A DNA stretch of 43,147 bases from an uncultured Porphyromonas sp. (GCF_938046015.1 NZ_CALIXW010000005.1:1-43147), one strand, 5' to 3'; counted from the stretch's first letter, positions 16,581 to 25,737 are shown. Made by a program: numbers and translations. The notes: generated by a model not told the origin, from the letters alone.

Positions 16581-16611
16581 CAAAGATACAACATTTATTT
16601 ATATATGCAAA
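16581..16611 (-). promoter_or_regulatory. Strong minus-strand promoter of the small RNA candidate
   Basis: On the minus strand TTTG (16611-16608), 19 bp and TATCTTTG (16588-16581) match the Bacteroidota sigma-A consensus perfectly. The spacer is AT-rich. No protein gene lies downstream before the gcvT terminator. Confidence 0.8.
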
Positions 16612-16619
16612 CTTCTGTA

Positions 16620-16945
16620 AAGCTTCTCAGCGCGCTCCCCCTAATTTCTGGGCGCGCTAGGAGCTAAAGGAGGGTGGTGTTCTTGTTCTTATTCGCTCTT
16701 AATTAGTGTCTTATGTGTCTATCGTGAGGCGAGGAATAGTGAGCCTCCAGAGCGAAGAGTTTTTTCGCTGAGAGGTCGAAAATCGCTCCTTGAGGCCAAG
16801 TTTGGAGCTTCCTTGTGGACTGATCGAGGCGGAGTACAGCGGCATGAACGAGTGTGCTGCGAGAAGCTAGGGGGCGTGCCTCGATGTGCTGCAGGCTAAG
16901 TTCGCTCCTTAGTCTTGCCCAGCGCTCGGCATAGCCCGCCCAGCC
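16620..16945. other. Gap without recognised gene
   Basis: Between the small-RNA promoter and repeat array B I see no ORF with family features, tRNA or clear promoter. The first part is moderately AT-rich (CTTATTCGCTCTTAATTAGT); the rest is GC-rich with no long inverted repeats. Confidence 0.4.
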
Positions 16946-17049
16946 TGAGGGCTATCCCTCGGCGCGCTGACTGATATCCCTCAGCGGTCTGACTGATACC
17001 CCTTACGGCGCTGACTGCTATCCCTCAGAGCGCTGAGGGATAGGTCGGC
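16946..17049. repeat. Intergenic palindromic array B (5 units, 22-bp period)
   Basis: Units start at 16946, 16968, 16990, 17012 and 17034: TGAGGGCTATCCCTCG, TGACTGATATCCCTCA, TGACTGATACCCCTTA, TGACTGCTATCCCTCA and TGAGGGATAGGTCGGC. The fifth keeps only its left half. The spacers are gcgcgc, gcggtc, cggcgc and gagcgc, all six bases. The array lies about 275 bp upstream of parA. Confidence 0.88.
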
Positions 17050-17324
17050 GGATGGGGAGGGCTTCGGAGGAGGAAGCCGAGTGCCATAGGGTAGGGGCGC
17101 TTGCTCTTGGCCTCAGTTGGGCTGAGAGCCCCGCTATACCGAGGGTGGAGGAGGCTGCGTTTTCACCTCAGAGCCAGTCCGAAGCGCATCGTCTGGCGGC
17201 ACGGATGTCGTCTATGTCGGCGAGTAGTCGTAAATTTGGAAGTTATTTAGGAACTATAGCGCCTGGCTCGAACCGGGCTAAATAGAATAGGATAAGGATA
17301 ATAGACTATAGGGAGACCATAGGA

Positions 17325-18092
17325 ATGGGACGAATCATCGCCTTAGCAAACCAAAAGGGTGGCGTAGGGAAGACTACGACAGCTATCAATCTGGCAGCCT
17401 CGCTAGCCTCGCTCGACAAGCGCGTGCTGCTGGTGGATACCGATCCGCAGGCCAACGCCTCCTCAGGGCTGGGCGTCGAGAGCCTCAAGCTCGGTAAGAC
17501 GATCTACGAATGCCTCTGCGGCGGCCTCGCGGCCTCCGAGGTCATCATCCCTACCATCGTGGACGGCCTCGAGCTGCTGCCCTCGCACATCGACCTGGCG
17601 GGAGCAGACATCGAGCTGATGGAGCAGGACGAGCGCGAGCACAAGCTGCGCCGCGTCCTCGAGCCGCTCGTAGACCGCTACGACTATATCCTCATCGACT
17701 GCTCCCCTTCGCTGGGCCTCATCACCATCAATGCGCTGGTAGCGGCGGACGCCGTCCTGATCCCCGTGCAGTGCGAGTACTTCGCCCTCGAGGGTATCTC
17801 CAAGCTGCTCAATACCATACGCATCGTCCGCCAGCGCCTCAACCCGCGCCTCGAGATCGAGGGCTTCCTGATGACGATGTACGACAGCCGTACGCGCCTC
17901 AACAATCAGATCTACGAGGAGGTCAAGAGCCACTTCAAGGAGCTTGTCTTCGAGACCGTCATCCAGCGCAATGTCAAGCTCGGCGAGGCTCCGAGCCATG
18001 GGCTACCCGCCCTGCTCTACGATGCCGACAGCCGCGGCGCCGTCAATCACCTCCAGCTGGCAGTCGAGCTGATCAATAAGACTAAGAAGTAG
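17325..18092 (+). CDS. parA: Chromosome partitioning ATPase ParA/Soj
   Basis: This is a 255-residue ParA with the deviant Walker A KGGVGKTT at residues 11-18, VLLVDTDPQANASSG (Walker A' region) and LIDCSPSLGLITINAL (Walker B). It lacks an N-terminal DNA-binding extension, so it is of the chromosomal Soj type. ParA-ATP dimers bind the nucleoid and, with ParB at parS, move origins apart. parB starts five bases after its stop, so the two form one operon. I could not find a consensus parS site in the window. Confidence 0.97.
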   Translation: MGRIIALANQKGGVGKTTTAINLAASLASLDKRVLLVDTDPQANASSGLGVESLKLGKTIYECLCGGLAASEVIIPTIVDGLELLPSHIDLAGADIELMEQDEREHKLRRVLEPLVDRYDYILIDCSPSLGLITINALVAADAVLIPVQCEYFALEGISKLLNTIRIVRQRLNPRLEIEGFLMTMYDSRTRLNNQIYEEVKSHFKELVFETVIQRNVKLGEAPSHGLPALLYDADSRGAVNHLQLAVELINKTKK

Positions 18093-18097
18093 ACGCT

Positions 18098-18991
18098 ATG
18101 GCAATGAAGACTAAGAGCGTCCTCGGGCGCGGCCTCGGCAACCTCCTCCCCGATGAGCCCATGGCCAGCCTCAGCGGGGCTGCCTCGATCCAGGAGCTGA
18201 GTATCTCGCTGATCCAGCCTAATCCCAATCAGCCTCGCCGTGAGTTCGACGAGGAGCGCCTCGAGGAGCTTGCTAGCTCGATACGTGCACTGGGCCTCGT
18301 CCAGCCCATCACGGTGCAGGAGCTCGGGGGCGGTCAGTACCAGATCATCTCGGGCGAGCGCCGCTGGCGTGCCGCCCAGCGTGCCGGCCTCGAGCGCTTG
18401 CCCGCCTACATCCGTCCCGTACGTGCCGAGGAGCTCATGGAGCTAGCGCTGGTGGAGAACATCCAGCGCGAGGACCTCAATGCCATAGAGATCGCCCTAG
18501 CGTACCAGCAGATCATCGACCTGCAGCAGCTCAAGCAGGAGGAGCTCGCCGAGCGCGTCGGGAAGAAGCGTACCACGGTGGCCAACTACCTGCGCCTGCT
18601 GCGCCTGCCCGCCGAGATCCAGCTGGGGCTCACCCAGCGCCTCATCGACATGGGGCACGCCCGTGCCCTCCTGCAGATCGAGGATACCGAGCGGCAGCTG
18701 GAGCTCTATGCCCTCATCCAGCAGGAGCAGCTGAGTGTGCGTGCTGTCGAGGAGCTCGCCCGTGCCGTCCAGCAGGGCGGTGAGGAGCTCCCCACGACTA
18801 AGCCCTCCAGCAGCCCCAAGCCTGCTGCACGTGCGGACTACAAGATCCTCGAGCAGCACCTGGCGCAGGTTTTTGCCTCGCGCGTCACCCTGCGTTGCAA
18901 TGCTCAGGGCAAGGGACGCCTGACGATCCCCTTCTCCAGCGATGAGGAGCTGGAGCGTATCATGCAGCTCCTCGAGCGCGTACAGCACTAG
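18098..18991 (+). CDS. parB: Chromosome partitioning protein ParB
   Basis: This 297-residue ParB/Spo0J begins with the short ParA-activating tail containing LGRGLGNLLPDEP. ISLIQPNPNQPRREFDEERLEELASSI and the CTPase/arginine patch ISGERRWRAAQRAG follow. ENIQREDLNAIE and the helix-turn-helix (LAERVGKKRTTVANYLRLLRLP) come next, and a C-terminal dimerisation segment ends the protein. It loads at parS and spreads as a CTP-dependent clamp. It is directly coupled to parA, and the DUF5683 gene follows after 10 bp. Confidence 0.97.
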   Translation: MAMKTKSVLGRGLGNLLPDEPMASLSGAASIQELSISLIQPNPNQPRREFDEERLEELASSIRALGLVQPITVQELGGGQYQIISGERRWRAAQRAGLERLPAYIRPVRAEELMELALVENIQREDLNAIEIALAYQQIIDLQQLKQEELAERVGKKRTTVANYLRLLRLPAEIQLGLTQRLIDMGHARALLQIEDTERQLELYALIQQEQLSVRAVEELARAVQQGGEELPTTKPSSSPKPAARADYKILEQHLAQVFASRVTLRCNAQGKGRLTIPFSSDEELERIMQLLERVQH

Positions 18992-19001
18992 CCCTCTGTC
19001 T

Positions 19002-19769
19002 ATGACTGCCTCCCGCTATCGTCCCAGCCTCCTCCTCCTCGGGCTTGCTCTCCTCATGGGAACGGCTTCTGCCCGAGCTTCGGCTCCCGACAGCCTCCTC
19101 ACGCTGCGCAGCTACCCCTCCTTCGCGAGTACGGGCCTTCAGAGCAGCCCGAGCTACGTCGGGGACAAAGCGCCGCGCCCCCTGCGGATCGCCCGCCTCG
19201 ATAGCCTCGTGCGTACTGCTGAGGAGCCTCAGGTGCAGCTCTCACCCCAGGCGATGGCGATAGCTCCGCTTTGGCAGCCCAATTCGACCAAGGCACTCCT
19301 CTGGGCTCTGCTCCCTGGGGGCGGACAGATCTATAATCGCAAGTACTGGAAGCTCCCCATCGTCTGGGGTGCGCTGACGGCCTGCTACTACGCCATCAGC
19401 TGGAACAACCGCCAGTACCGCGACTACCATGAGGCCTATCGCGACATCATGAGCGCCGACCCTGCGACCAATACCGCTTGGCTGGCCTTCGCCCCCGCGG
19501 GTGCCAAGGCCGAGGACTACGCGCAGTACAGCTCGCTCCGCTCGACGCTCAAGCGCGGCAATGACTACTACCGCCGCTATCGAGACCTCAGCATCGTCGC
19601 TACAGTGCTGGTCTACGGCCTCTCGCTCCTCGACGCCTATGTCGATGCCGAGCTCTACACCTTCGACATCTCTCCCGACCTATCCCTGCGCCTCAGCCCA
19701 GAGATAGCCGTGCCTGCGCTACCTCGACCCGCACTACAGCTGGGGGTCAACTGTAGCCTTACCTTTTAA
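19002..19769 (+). CDS. DUF5683 family envelope protein
   Basis: This 255-residue protein has an N-terminal signal/hydrophobic segment (about residues 7-25). The central block STKALLWALLPGGGQIYNRKYWKLPIVWGAL is the hallmark of DUF5683, and further hydrophobic segments lie near 130-145 and 200-215. The function is unknown. In Bacteroidota it commonly sits between parB and a MltD-type gene, as here. I start at ATG 19002 because it gives a proper signal sequence and clears parB; a longer frame upstream would overlap parB. Its stop TAA shares a base with the next ATG (TAATG). Confidence 0.85.
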   Translation: MTASRYRPSLLLLGLALLMGTASARASAPDSLLTLRSYPSFASTGLQSSPSYVGDKAPRPLRIARLDSLVRTAEEPQVQLSPQAMAIAPLWQPNSTKALLWALLPGGGQIYNRKYWKLPIVWGALTACYYAISWNNRQYRDYHEAYRDIMSADPATNTAWLAFAPAGAKAEDYAQYSSLRSTLKRGNDYYRRYRDLSIVATVLVYGLSLLDAYVDAELYTFDISPDLSLRLSPEIAVPALPRPALQLGVNCSLTF

Positions 19770-21226
19770 TGACTCCCCCTATGAAGAGCCTCCTCAGGAT
19801 ATCCCTTCTCTCGCTTCTCCTCACGCTCTCGCCTTCCCTCTGGGCACAGCGCGACAGCATCCGTCAGCAGGGATCTCCGCTCTCGCTCTCCCTCTCCTCA
19901 GCACTGCTCGATCCCATCACGCTCCCCGCTTCGCTAGATCGCGACGTAGAGAGCCTCCTGGAGCAGTGGTATAGCGGCTATGGGCGCAAGGGTACCGCAC
20001 GTAACAGCCCTGCCCTCCCTGCCTCCGTCTCCGTCCCTTACACTGCCGACAGTACCTACATCAGGATGCTGAATCGCATCCCCTCGGTGATGCGCTTCAG
20101 CTACAATCCCCTCGTGCGTGAGGCCATCGAGCTCTACCTCTACCGTCGTCGCTGCCTGCTGAGCTCCATGCTCGCCCTCTCGGATCTCTACTTCCCCGAT
20201 ATAGAGACAGCGCTCGACAAGTATGGTCTGCCTATGGAGCTACGCTATCTGGTCATCGTCGAGTCGGCGCTCAATCCCAAGGCCATCTCCCCTGCTGGGG
20301 CGGCTGGCCTCTGGCAGCTGATGCTCCCCACGGGCCGCGTCTACGGGCTCAACATCAATAGCCTCGTGGATGAGCGCATGGATCCCATCCGTAGCACGGA
20401 GGCCGCGAGCCGCTTCCTCAAGGACCTCTACAAGATCTACGGCGACTGGTGGCTTGTGCTGGCGGCCTATAACTGCGGCCCCGGCAACGTCAATCGTGCC
20501 ATCAAGCGCTCCGGGCTCCTCAAGCCGAACTTCTGGGACATCTACCGCTTCCTCCCCGGGGAGACGCGTCGTTACATCCCGCTCTTCATCGGGGCTTACT
20601 TCGCCATGCACTACTCGCGTCACTACGGCATCCTGCCGCGCGAGCTCGGCCGTCCGCTGGCTACCGACTACTACGTGACGCCACACCGCGTGACCTTCGA
20701 CCGCATCGCCGAGCTTACGGGGCTGGATCGGGAGACGATCTCCACCTTCAACCCCCAGTACCGTAGCGGCATCATCCCAGGGAACAACGCCTCGGTACGC
20801 CTACCACTGACGGCCATCCTCAAGCTCGATAGTCTCGGCGAGGCCGTCGTCTCCCCCGAGCTGCGTGTCAACCTCGAGGGTCCTGACCAGCAGACCTCCT
20901 CGCGTCGGAAGCAGAGCTCGAGCGAGGAGACGAGCCAGGAGGAAGCCGAGGTCGAGACCAGCTCCAGCCGCTCCCGAGCTAGCTCCCGAGGCGAGTCCGC
21001 CACTACGAGCCGTCAGCACAAGGTCAGCTCGGGCGAGACGCTCTCCAGCATCGCCCACCGCCACGGCCTCACGGTCGAGGAGCTCAAGAAGGCCAATAGA
21101 CTTCGCTCCGACAAACTCAGCGTAGGGCAGAGCCTATCTATCCCTGGCAAGCACAGTGCTAAGGCGGCGCAGAAGCACACGTCCTCTAAGGGCAAGGCCA
21201 CGAAGAGCCGTAGGCGCCGCCGCTAA
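19769..21226 (+). CDS. MltD-type lytic transglycosylase with LysM
   Basis: This 485-residue murein hydrolase cleaves the glycan strand in the periplasm, forming 1,6-anhydromuramyl ends. It has a signal peptide at about 1-26 and an SLT domain at about 145-290, with the catalytic Glu165 in VIVESALNPKAIS followed by GAAGLWQLM and the AAYNCGPGNVNRAI motif. A degenerate LysM-like stretch (residues about 301-347) precedes a Ser/Glu-rich linker (375-415). A clear LysM is at 417-459 (HKVSSGETLSSIAHRHGLTV), and a basic tail ends in RRRRR. The start overlaps the DUF5683 stop by one base. A second ATG at 19781 is also possible. Confidence 0.93.
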   Translation: MTPPMKSLLRISLLSLLLTLSPSLWAQRDSIRQQGSPLSLSLSSALLDPITLPASLDRDVESLLEQWYSGYGRKGTARNSPALPASVSVPYTADSTYIRMLNRIPSVMRFSYNPLVREAIELYLYRRRCLLSSMLALSDLYFPDIETALDKYGLPMELRYLVIVESALNPKAISPAGAAGLWQLMLPTGRVYGLNINSLVDERMDPIRSTEAASRFLKDLYKIYGDWWLVLAAYNCGPGNVNRAIKRSGLLKPNFWDIYRFLPGETRRYIPLFIGAYFAMHYSRHYGILPRELGRPLATDYYVTPHRVTFDRIAELTGLDRETISTFNPQYRSGIIPGNNASVRLPLTAILKLDSLGEAVVSPELRVNLEGPDQQTSSRRKQSSSEETSQEEAEVETSSSRSRASSRGESATTSRQHKVSSGETLSSIAHRHGLTVEELKKANRLRSDKLSVGQSLSIPGKHSAKAAQKHTSSKGKATKSRRRRR

Positions 21227-21261
21227 TGCGTCATCACTAACTCCTAAACACTATAAGTACA

Positions 21262-22170
21262 ATGAAACAACCTACACTCGTTGTCCTCGCTGCAGGTATG
21301 GGGAGCCGCTACGGCGGTCTCAAGCAGCTCGATGGTCTAGGCCCCTCGGGCGAGACCATTATGGACTACTCCATCTACGACGCTATCCGTGCTGGCTTCG
21401 GTAAGGTCGTCTTCGTCATCCGCCACCTCTTCGAGGAGGAGTTCCGCACGAAGATCGTCTCCAAGTACGAGCACAAGATCCCCGTCGAGATCGTCTTCCA
21501 GGACCTGGACAAGCTGCCTGAGGGCTTCACTGTCCCCGAGGGGCGTGAGAAGCCCTGGGGTACCAACCACGCCGTCATGATGGCTGAGGAGGTCGTCAAG
21601 GAGCCCTTCGCGGTGATCAACGCCGATGACTTCTACGGTCGTCATGGCTTCGCTGCACTGGCGGACAAGCTCCGTAGCCTCTCTGACAGCGAGGGTAAGT
21701 ACTGCATGGTTGGCTATCGTGTGGGCAATACCCTCAGCGAGAGCGGTACGGTAGCGCGTGGCGTCTGCCAGGTCGACGACAAGGGCTTCCTGACGGAGGT
21801 CGTAGAGCGCACGGCGATCGCTCGCGGGGAGGATGGACGCATCTTCTTCGAGGACGAGCAGGGTCAGAAGCAGTATCTCGAGGAGAACACGCCCGTGTCG
21901 ATGAACATGTGGGGCTTCACTCCCGACTACTTCCGTCACTCCAACGAGCTCTTCCGCCACTTCCTCCAGGCGCTGGACACGAACCCTAAGTTCGAGTACT
22001 TCATCCCGCTGCCCGTCAACCTCCTCGTAGCTCAGGGCAAGATCTCTGTCGAGGTGCTGGATACGCCCGACCAGTGGTTCGGCGTGACCTATGCTGCTGA
22101 CCGCCCCGAGGTCGTAGCCAAGATCCAGGCACTGGTCGACGCTGGAGAATACCCTACCAAGCTCTTCTAA
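21262..22170 (+). CDS. Sugar-phosphate nucleotidyltransferase family protein
   Basis: This is a 302-residue protein with the nucleotide-binding signature LAAGMGSRYGGLKQLDGLGP near residues 9-28 and VINADDFYG (metal-binding DD) near 119-127, so it has a Rossmann-like NTP-transferase fold. It probably joins a nucleotide to a sugar phosphate in the cytoplasm. The IRHLFEEEFR and WGTNHAVMMAEE segments match a Bacteroidota group annotated only as nucleotidyltransferase. No sugar-biosynthesis partner is adjacent, so the substrate is open. An imperfect hairpin follows the stop. Confidence 0.85.
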   Translation: MKQPTLVVLAAGMGSRYGGLKQLDGLGPSGETIMDYSIYDAIRAGFGKVVFVIRHLFEEEFRTKIVSKYEHKIPVEIVFQDLDKLPEGFTVPEGREKPWGTNHAVMMAEEVVKEPFAVINADDFYGRHGFAALADKLRSLSDSEGKYCMVGYRVGNTLSESGTVARGVCQVDDKGFLTEVVERTAIARGEDGRIFFEDEQGQKQYLEENTPVSMNMWGFTPDYFRHSNELFRHFLQALDTNPKFEYFIPLPVNLLVAQGKISVEVLDTPDQWFGVTYAADRPEVVAKIQALVDAGEYPTKLF

Positions 22171-22195
22171 GCGCTAGCTCCCACCCAATGATAGC

Positions 22196-22231
22196 GAGCG
22201 CAGTCGGTAGCTCCCGCTACTGGCTGCGCTC
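22196..22231 (+). terminator. Imperfect hairpin after the nucleotidyltransferase gene
   Basis: GAGCGCAG...GTAGC (22196-22211) pairs with GCTAC...CTGCGCTC (22216-22231) with two mismatches and a TCCC loop, followed by GTGTCTATAG. No T-run is present, so termination would be weak. Confidence 0.45.
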
Positions 22232-22250
22232 GTGTCTATAGCTCCTCAGC

Positions 22251-23051
22251 ATGATGATGTCTCGCTTCCGCCAGTCCCAGGACGGCCGAGGGCTTCGCCT
22301 CCTCGCGCGCCCGCTCCTTGGCCTCCTCTTCCTCTCGGCAGCCCCGCTCCTCAAGGCGCAGAATATCCAGCTGCACTACGACCTCGGCCGTGCCCTCTAC
22401 CCGACGGTGCAGCGCGAGCGTCCTATGATGACGGCTACCGTCGAGCAGCAGAGCCTCGACCGCTTCGGCGATACCTTCTACTTCGTAGACATGTCCTGGC
22501 GTGATCAGGGTGCAGTGAATGCTAACTGGAAGTTCATGCGCAACCTCCGCTTCTGGCGTCCCCCCTTCGCCCTACACCTCCGCTACGATGGGGGCCTCCG
22601 CTTCAGAGACTACGCCCCGAGCACGGAGCGGACCAAGCCCGCCTTCTCCCTCAACGATGCCTTCATGCTCGGCGGGAGCTACACCTACCTCAGCCCTACA
22701 CGTCGCACGATGCTCCAGCTCATCCCCCTCTACAAGTATATCAAGGGGGCAGAGCAGCCGCACAACTTCGAGCTCTGTGGCGTCTGGCGCTTCGCCTCGG
22801 CCTCGGGGCTCTTCACGGCGACGGGCTTCTTCAGCTGGTGGCGGCAGGAGCTGACGGCTCCAGGCTGGGGAAGCACGACCTTCAGGTTCATGTCCCAGCC
22901 TCAGCTGTGGTGCAATCTCAATAAGCTCAAGGGCGTGGCACCCGACTTCAACCTCAGCGTAGGCACAGAGCTACGTGTGTCGAAGAACGTCGATGCCCCG
23001 CAATGGATCGTAGCCCCGACGCTCGGGCTCAAGTGGAGCTTCGGCCGCTAG
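22251..23051 (+). CDS. DUF5020 family outer-membrane-like protein
   Basis: This 266-residue protein has a signal peptide (hydrophobic core LLGLLFLSAAPLLKAQ ending near 37) and alternating beta strands to a C-terminal aromatic/charged end (LGLKWSFGR). It matches the DUF5020 family, whose members resemble nucleoside-specific channel (Tsx-like) barrels. Visible family blocks are IQLHYDLGR, FGDTFYFVDMSW and APTLGLKWSF. Three ATGs in a row (22251, 22254, 22257) make the exact start uncertain. It is convergent with the TonB receptor gene, and a symmetric hairpin separates them. Confidence 0.82.
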   Translation: MMMSRFRQSQDGRGLRLLARPLLGLLFLSAAPLLKAQNIQLHYDLGRALYPTVQRERPMMTATVEQQSLDRFGDTFYFVDMSWRDQGAVNANWKFMRNLRFWRPPFALHLRYDGGLRFRDYAPSTERTKPAFSLNDAFMLGGSYTYLSPTRRTMLQLIPLYKYIKGAEQPHNFELCGVWRFASASGLFTATGFFSWWRQELTAPGWGSTTFRFMSQPQLWCNLNKLKGVAPDFNLSVGTELRVSKNVDAPQWIVAPTLGLKWSFGR

Positions 23052-23075
23052 CCCAGCCGCTCCATAGTATAAGGA

Positions 23076-23114
23076 CAGCGCCCCCAGCATCTCGATCGGA
23101 TGCTGGGGGCGCTG
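23076..23114. terminator. Bidirectional hairpin between DUF5020 and TonB receptor genes
   Basis: A perfect 16-bp stem (CAGCGCCCCCAGCATC / GATGCTGGGGGCGCTG) has a 7-nt loop and sits between two convergent genes. It lacks a T-run on either side but is very stable. The CGCCCCCAGCA core resembles the hairpin at position 1. Confidence 0.7.
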
Positions 23115-23158
23115 CTGTATCAGAGGCGCTAGGTCTGCACCCCGTGGAGGCTACTCGG

Positions 23159-25717
23159 CTAGAGGTCGAAGGTCGCCGAGAGGTAGAGACGGCGGGGACG
23201 CGTGGGGCCGTAGATGTAGGCCGAGGCGCGGCCAGGTCCCTTGTCGGTATCCTGCTGGTAGGAGTTCAGGAAGTTCTGTATGCCAGCGTCCAGCGTCAGC
23301 TTGACCAGCGAGGTGAGGTCTAGGGCGTAGCTGACGCGCAGATCAAGGTCCAGGAAGGGCTTGGTCGTGGTGAGCTGCGCGAAGCCTGGGGCCAGGCCAC
23401 GGTGCTGCGTCCCTGTGGCGTCGGTGTAGTCGAAGGCGCCACGGCTATCGGGCTTAGCCTCGCTGGCGATCCCAGCGAAGCCCTCGTAAGGCTCGTGGGG
23501 TACCTTCATCGAGCCCGTGTAGGTACCCGAGAGGGTGAAGCTCAGGGGCTTGCTGGGGCGCAGCGTAGCGGCGAAGTAGCCGTACACATTGGGCGTACGC
23601 TCGTAGTCGCGCGTGGTGATAGTCGCCTGCGTGGGCGTCTCGTCGCTGGGCTCGAAGAGCGTCTTGTCCGCTCCGTAGCGGCTGCGCTGGAGCGTCAGCC
23701 CTGCCTGCAGGTCGAGGAGACGGCGGTACGCCAGGCGTCCCTCGAGGTTGATCCCGTAGACCTGGCTAGGGCTGCCCGCAGCGTTGATGATGGTGATGAC
23801 CTTCTTGCCCGTCTTGGGGTCGAGGACGCCATCCTCGTTGTCGGCGGTGAACTTATTCTTGATGAAGGTGGCGAAGCCCTCGCCCATGAGGTTGAGCTGC
23901 CAGCTGCCGAAGGCGGTATACCAGTCGGCGGAGGCGCTGAGGCTACGGCTGCGCTCCTCGCGGAGGTCCTTGCCGAGGACGCGCTCCTTGGGCTCACCAC
24001 CAGCGAGCGTCACGTGCATCTCCTCGTCGAAGAACTGCGGGGCGCGGAAGCCCTCGCTATAGGAGAGGCGTAGGCCGAGGTCCTTGGTGGGGGCGAAGCG
24101 TACGTTGGCACGCGGACTGAGGATGAGGAGCGGGTCGATGCTCTTCTTGCCCCCCTGCGTCAGATGCACGTAGTCGAGGCGGCCACCGAGGAGGAAGCTC
24201 CAGCGGTCGAGGCTGTACTCGAGCTGGTCATACTGGCTCCAGGTCCAGGTCTTCTGGTCTATGCCCTGAGCGCGGTAGCCGCTCTTGTCGTTGAGCAGCG
24301 AGTAGCTGACCTCAGCCCCAGCCGTCAGTGTCCAGGGGCGGTCGAAGTGGTGGATGTAGGTGCCGCCTGTCTGGAAGTCGAAGCCCTTGGTCTGGCCGTA
24401 GGAGGTCAGCGCCTTGAAGGCCGCGTCGTAGGCCTCCTGATAGGCCGTCTCCTCGGCGCTACCTGCAGCGCCACGAGGCAGCTCACGTAGAGGCTTGAGC
24501 AGCTGCTCGGCGTAGTCGCCGCCGCCGTAGTAGCTCTTGCGCAGCACCTGCTGCCCCGAGCCGTAGAGGCTGAAGCTATCCTTGCCCTCAGCCGTATTCT
24601 GGTCGAAGCGCAGGCTAGCGCCGTTAATGAAGTGCTGGAGGTACTCGGCGATGCGCGCCTGGAAGGGAGCTTCGTCGAGTCGGTCACCGCCGCGGCGATA
24701 CTCGTGCATGGAGCGCCATTCGGCCGTGAGCTTGCTGTAGATCCCCGTCTTGTAGTAGGCACGCAGACCGAGGGCGCGCTGCTTGAGCTCGGGGATGTCG
24801 GTGAACTGATCCCCGTCGACGTCCACGAAGCCACGGCGGGCATGCTGGCCGAAGACCATGACGGCAGCGCGTCGATCCTCACTCACGAGGCTGGCGTTGT
24901 AGCTGGTCACAGGCATAGGGCTGGTATAGCGATGCCCCGACTGCTCGTAGCTCGTGATGCTCTGCTTGAGCGTGGCGGTGCTGCGCAGGGGCTCGCGGGT
25001 GATGACGTTGATGACGCCGCCTACAGCGTTCGCCCCGAAGAGTGCCGAGCCACCACCACGGATGACCTCCACACGCTCGATCATCGAAGCGGGGATCTGC
25101 TCCAGACCGTAGACGCCTGCTAGGGCGCTGAAGACAGGGCGGCTGTCGATGAGGATCTGCGAGTAGGCGCCCTCGAGGCCGTTGATACGCACCTGGTTGA
25201 AGCCGCAGTTCTGGCAGTTGTCCTCGATGCGCAGCCCGGGCTGGAAGCGCAGCCCCTGACTGAGGTTCTCGGAGTTGGTCTTGGTGAAGAGCTCCTGCGA
25301 GAGCACGGTCACGAGGCTGGGGGCATTACGCCGCATGGTCTCATGTCGGTTGGCCGAGACGACGACGCCATCGAGGTCTATGCTCTGCGCCTTGAGGTAG
25401 AGGTCGAGGTGGCGGCTGTGGCCTGCGGTGACGGAGAGACTTACCTGCTCGGAGGCGTAGCCGACGAGGCGTGCCTGGAGGGAGTAGGTGCCAGGCTTGA
25501 GCTTCGTCAGGGAGAAGGCCCCATTGGCATCGGTCGTAGTGCCGAGCGTAGTACCTGTGATGAATACTTGGACGAAAGGAAGGGCCTCGTGTGTCGAAGC
25601 GTCTACGACGGTGCCCACGATACTTCCTGTCGTCGCTGTCTGCTGTGCGCTGCCGCTCCAGTGGACTCCGAGTAGGAGTAGGGCGGCCAGCAGCACCTGC
25701 TGCATCAGCTTGTTCAT
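23159..25717 (-). CDS. TonB-dependent outer membrane receptor
   Basis: This is an 852-residue receptor. It has a signal peptide at 1-24 and a carboxypeptidase-regulatory-like beta-sandwich at about 30-115 (GSIVGTVVDASTHEALPFVQV). The plug is at about 125-245, with VRINGLEGAYSQILIDSRP and RVEVIRGGGSALFGANAVGGVINVI, and the 22-strand barrel ends RRLYLSATFDL. The plug contains a CQNCGF motif (two Cys) seen in a Bacteroidota receptor group. Transport is energy-coupled by TonB-ExbBD. The ligand (haem, siderophore, cobalamin or other) cannot be assigned: no lipoprotein partner such as SusD or HmuY is adjacent. The leader is about 200 nt with a hairpin next to the start. Confidence 0.93.
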   Translation of the reverse strand: MNKLMQQVLLAALLLLGVHWSGSAQQTATTGSIVGTVVDASTHEALPFVQVFITGTTLGTTTDANGAFSLTKLKPGTYSLQARLVGYASEQVSLSVTAGHSRHLDLYLKAQSIDLDGVVVSANRHETMRRNAPSLVTVLSQELFTKTNSENLSQGLRFQPGLRIEDNCQNCGFNQVRINGLEGAYSQILIDSRPVFSALAGVYGLEQIPASMIERVEVIRGGGSALFGANAVGGVINVITREPLRSTATLKQSITSYEQSGHRYTSPMPVTSYNASLVSEDRRAAVMVFGQHARRGFVDVDGDQFTDIPELKQRALGLRAYYKTGIYSKLTAEWRSMHEYRRGGDRLDEAPFQARIAEYLQHFINGASLRFDQNTAEGKDSFSLYGSGQQVLRKSYYGGGDYAEQLLKPLRELPRGAAGSAEETAYQEAYDAAFKALTSYGQTKGFDFQTGGTYIHHFDRPWTLTAGAEVSYSLLNDKSGYRAQGIDQKTWTWSQYDQLEYSLDRWSFLLGGRLDYVHLTQGGKKSIDPLLILSPRANVRFAPTKDLGLRLSYSEGFRAPQFFDEEMHVTLAGGEPKERVLGKDLREERSRSLSASADWYTAFGSWQLNLMGEGFATFIKNKFTADNEDGVLDPKTGKKVITIINAAGSPSQVYGINLEGRLAYRRLLDLQAGLTLQRSRYGADKTLFEPSDETPTQATITTRDYERTPNVYGYFAATLRPSKPLSFTLSGTYTGSMKVPHEPYEGFAGIASEAKPDSRGAFDYTDATGTQHRGLAPGFAQLTTTKPFLDLDLRVSYALDLTSLVKLTLDAGIQNFLNSYQQDTDKGPGRASAYIYGPTRPRRLYLSATFDL

Positions 25718-25737
25718 TGCGTTTCGCTTGGGATCAT

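Noticed and set aside
16335..16583. Minus-strand 82-codon frame after gcvT
   Set aside because: It spans the terminator and the small-RNA candidate, has no family features, and its start would lie at or before the predicted transcription start.
16946..17049. Arrays A-E as CRISPR
   Set aside because: The spacers are only six bases and are similar to one another, repeats are 16 bp and variable, and no cas gene is nearby. They are a phased palindrome family and not CRISPR.
17050..17324. parS site near parAB
   Set aside because: I looked for the usual TGTTTCACGTGAAACA-type sequence around parA and parB and saw none; the array B palindrome (TGAGGGATATCCCTCA) is a different sequence, so I do not call it parS.
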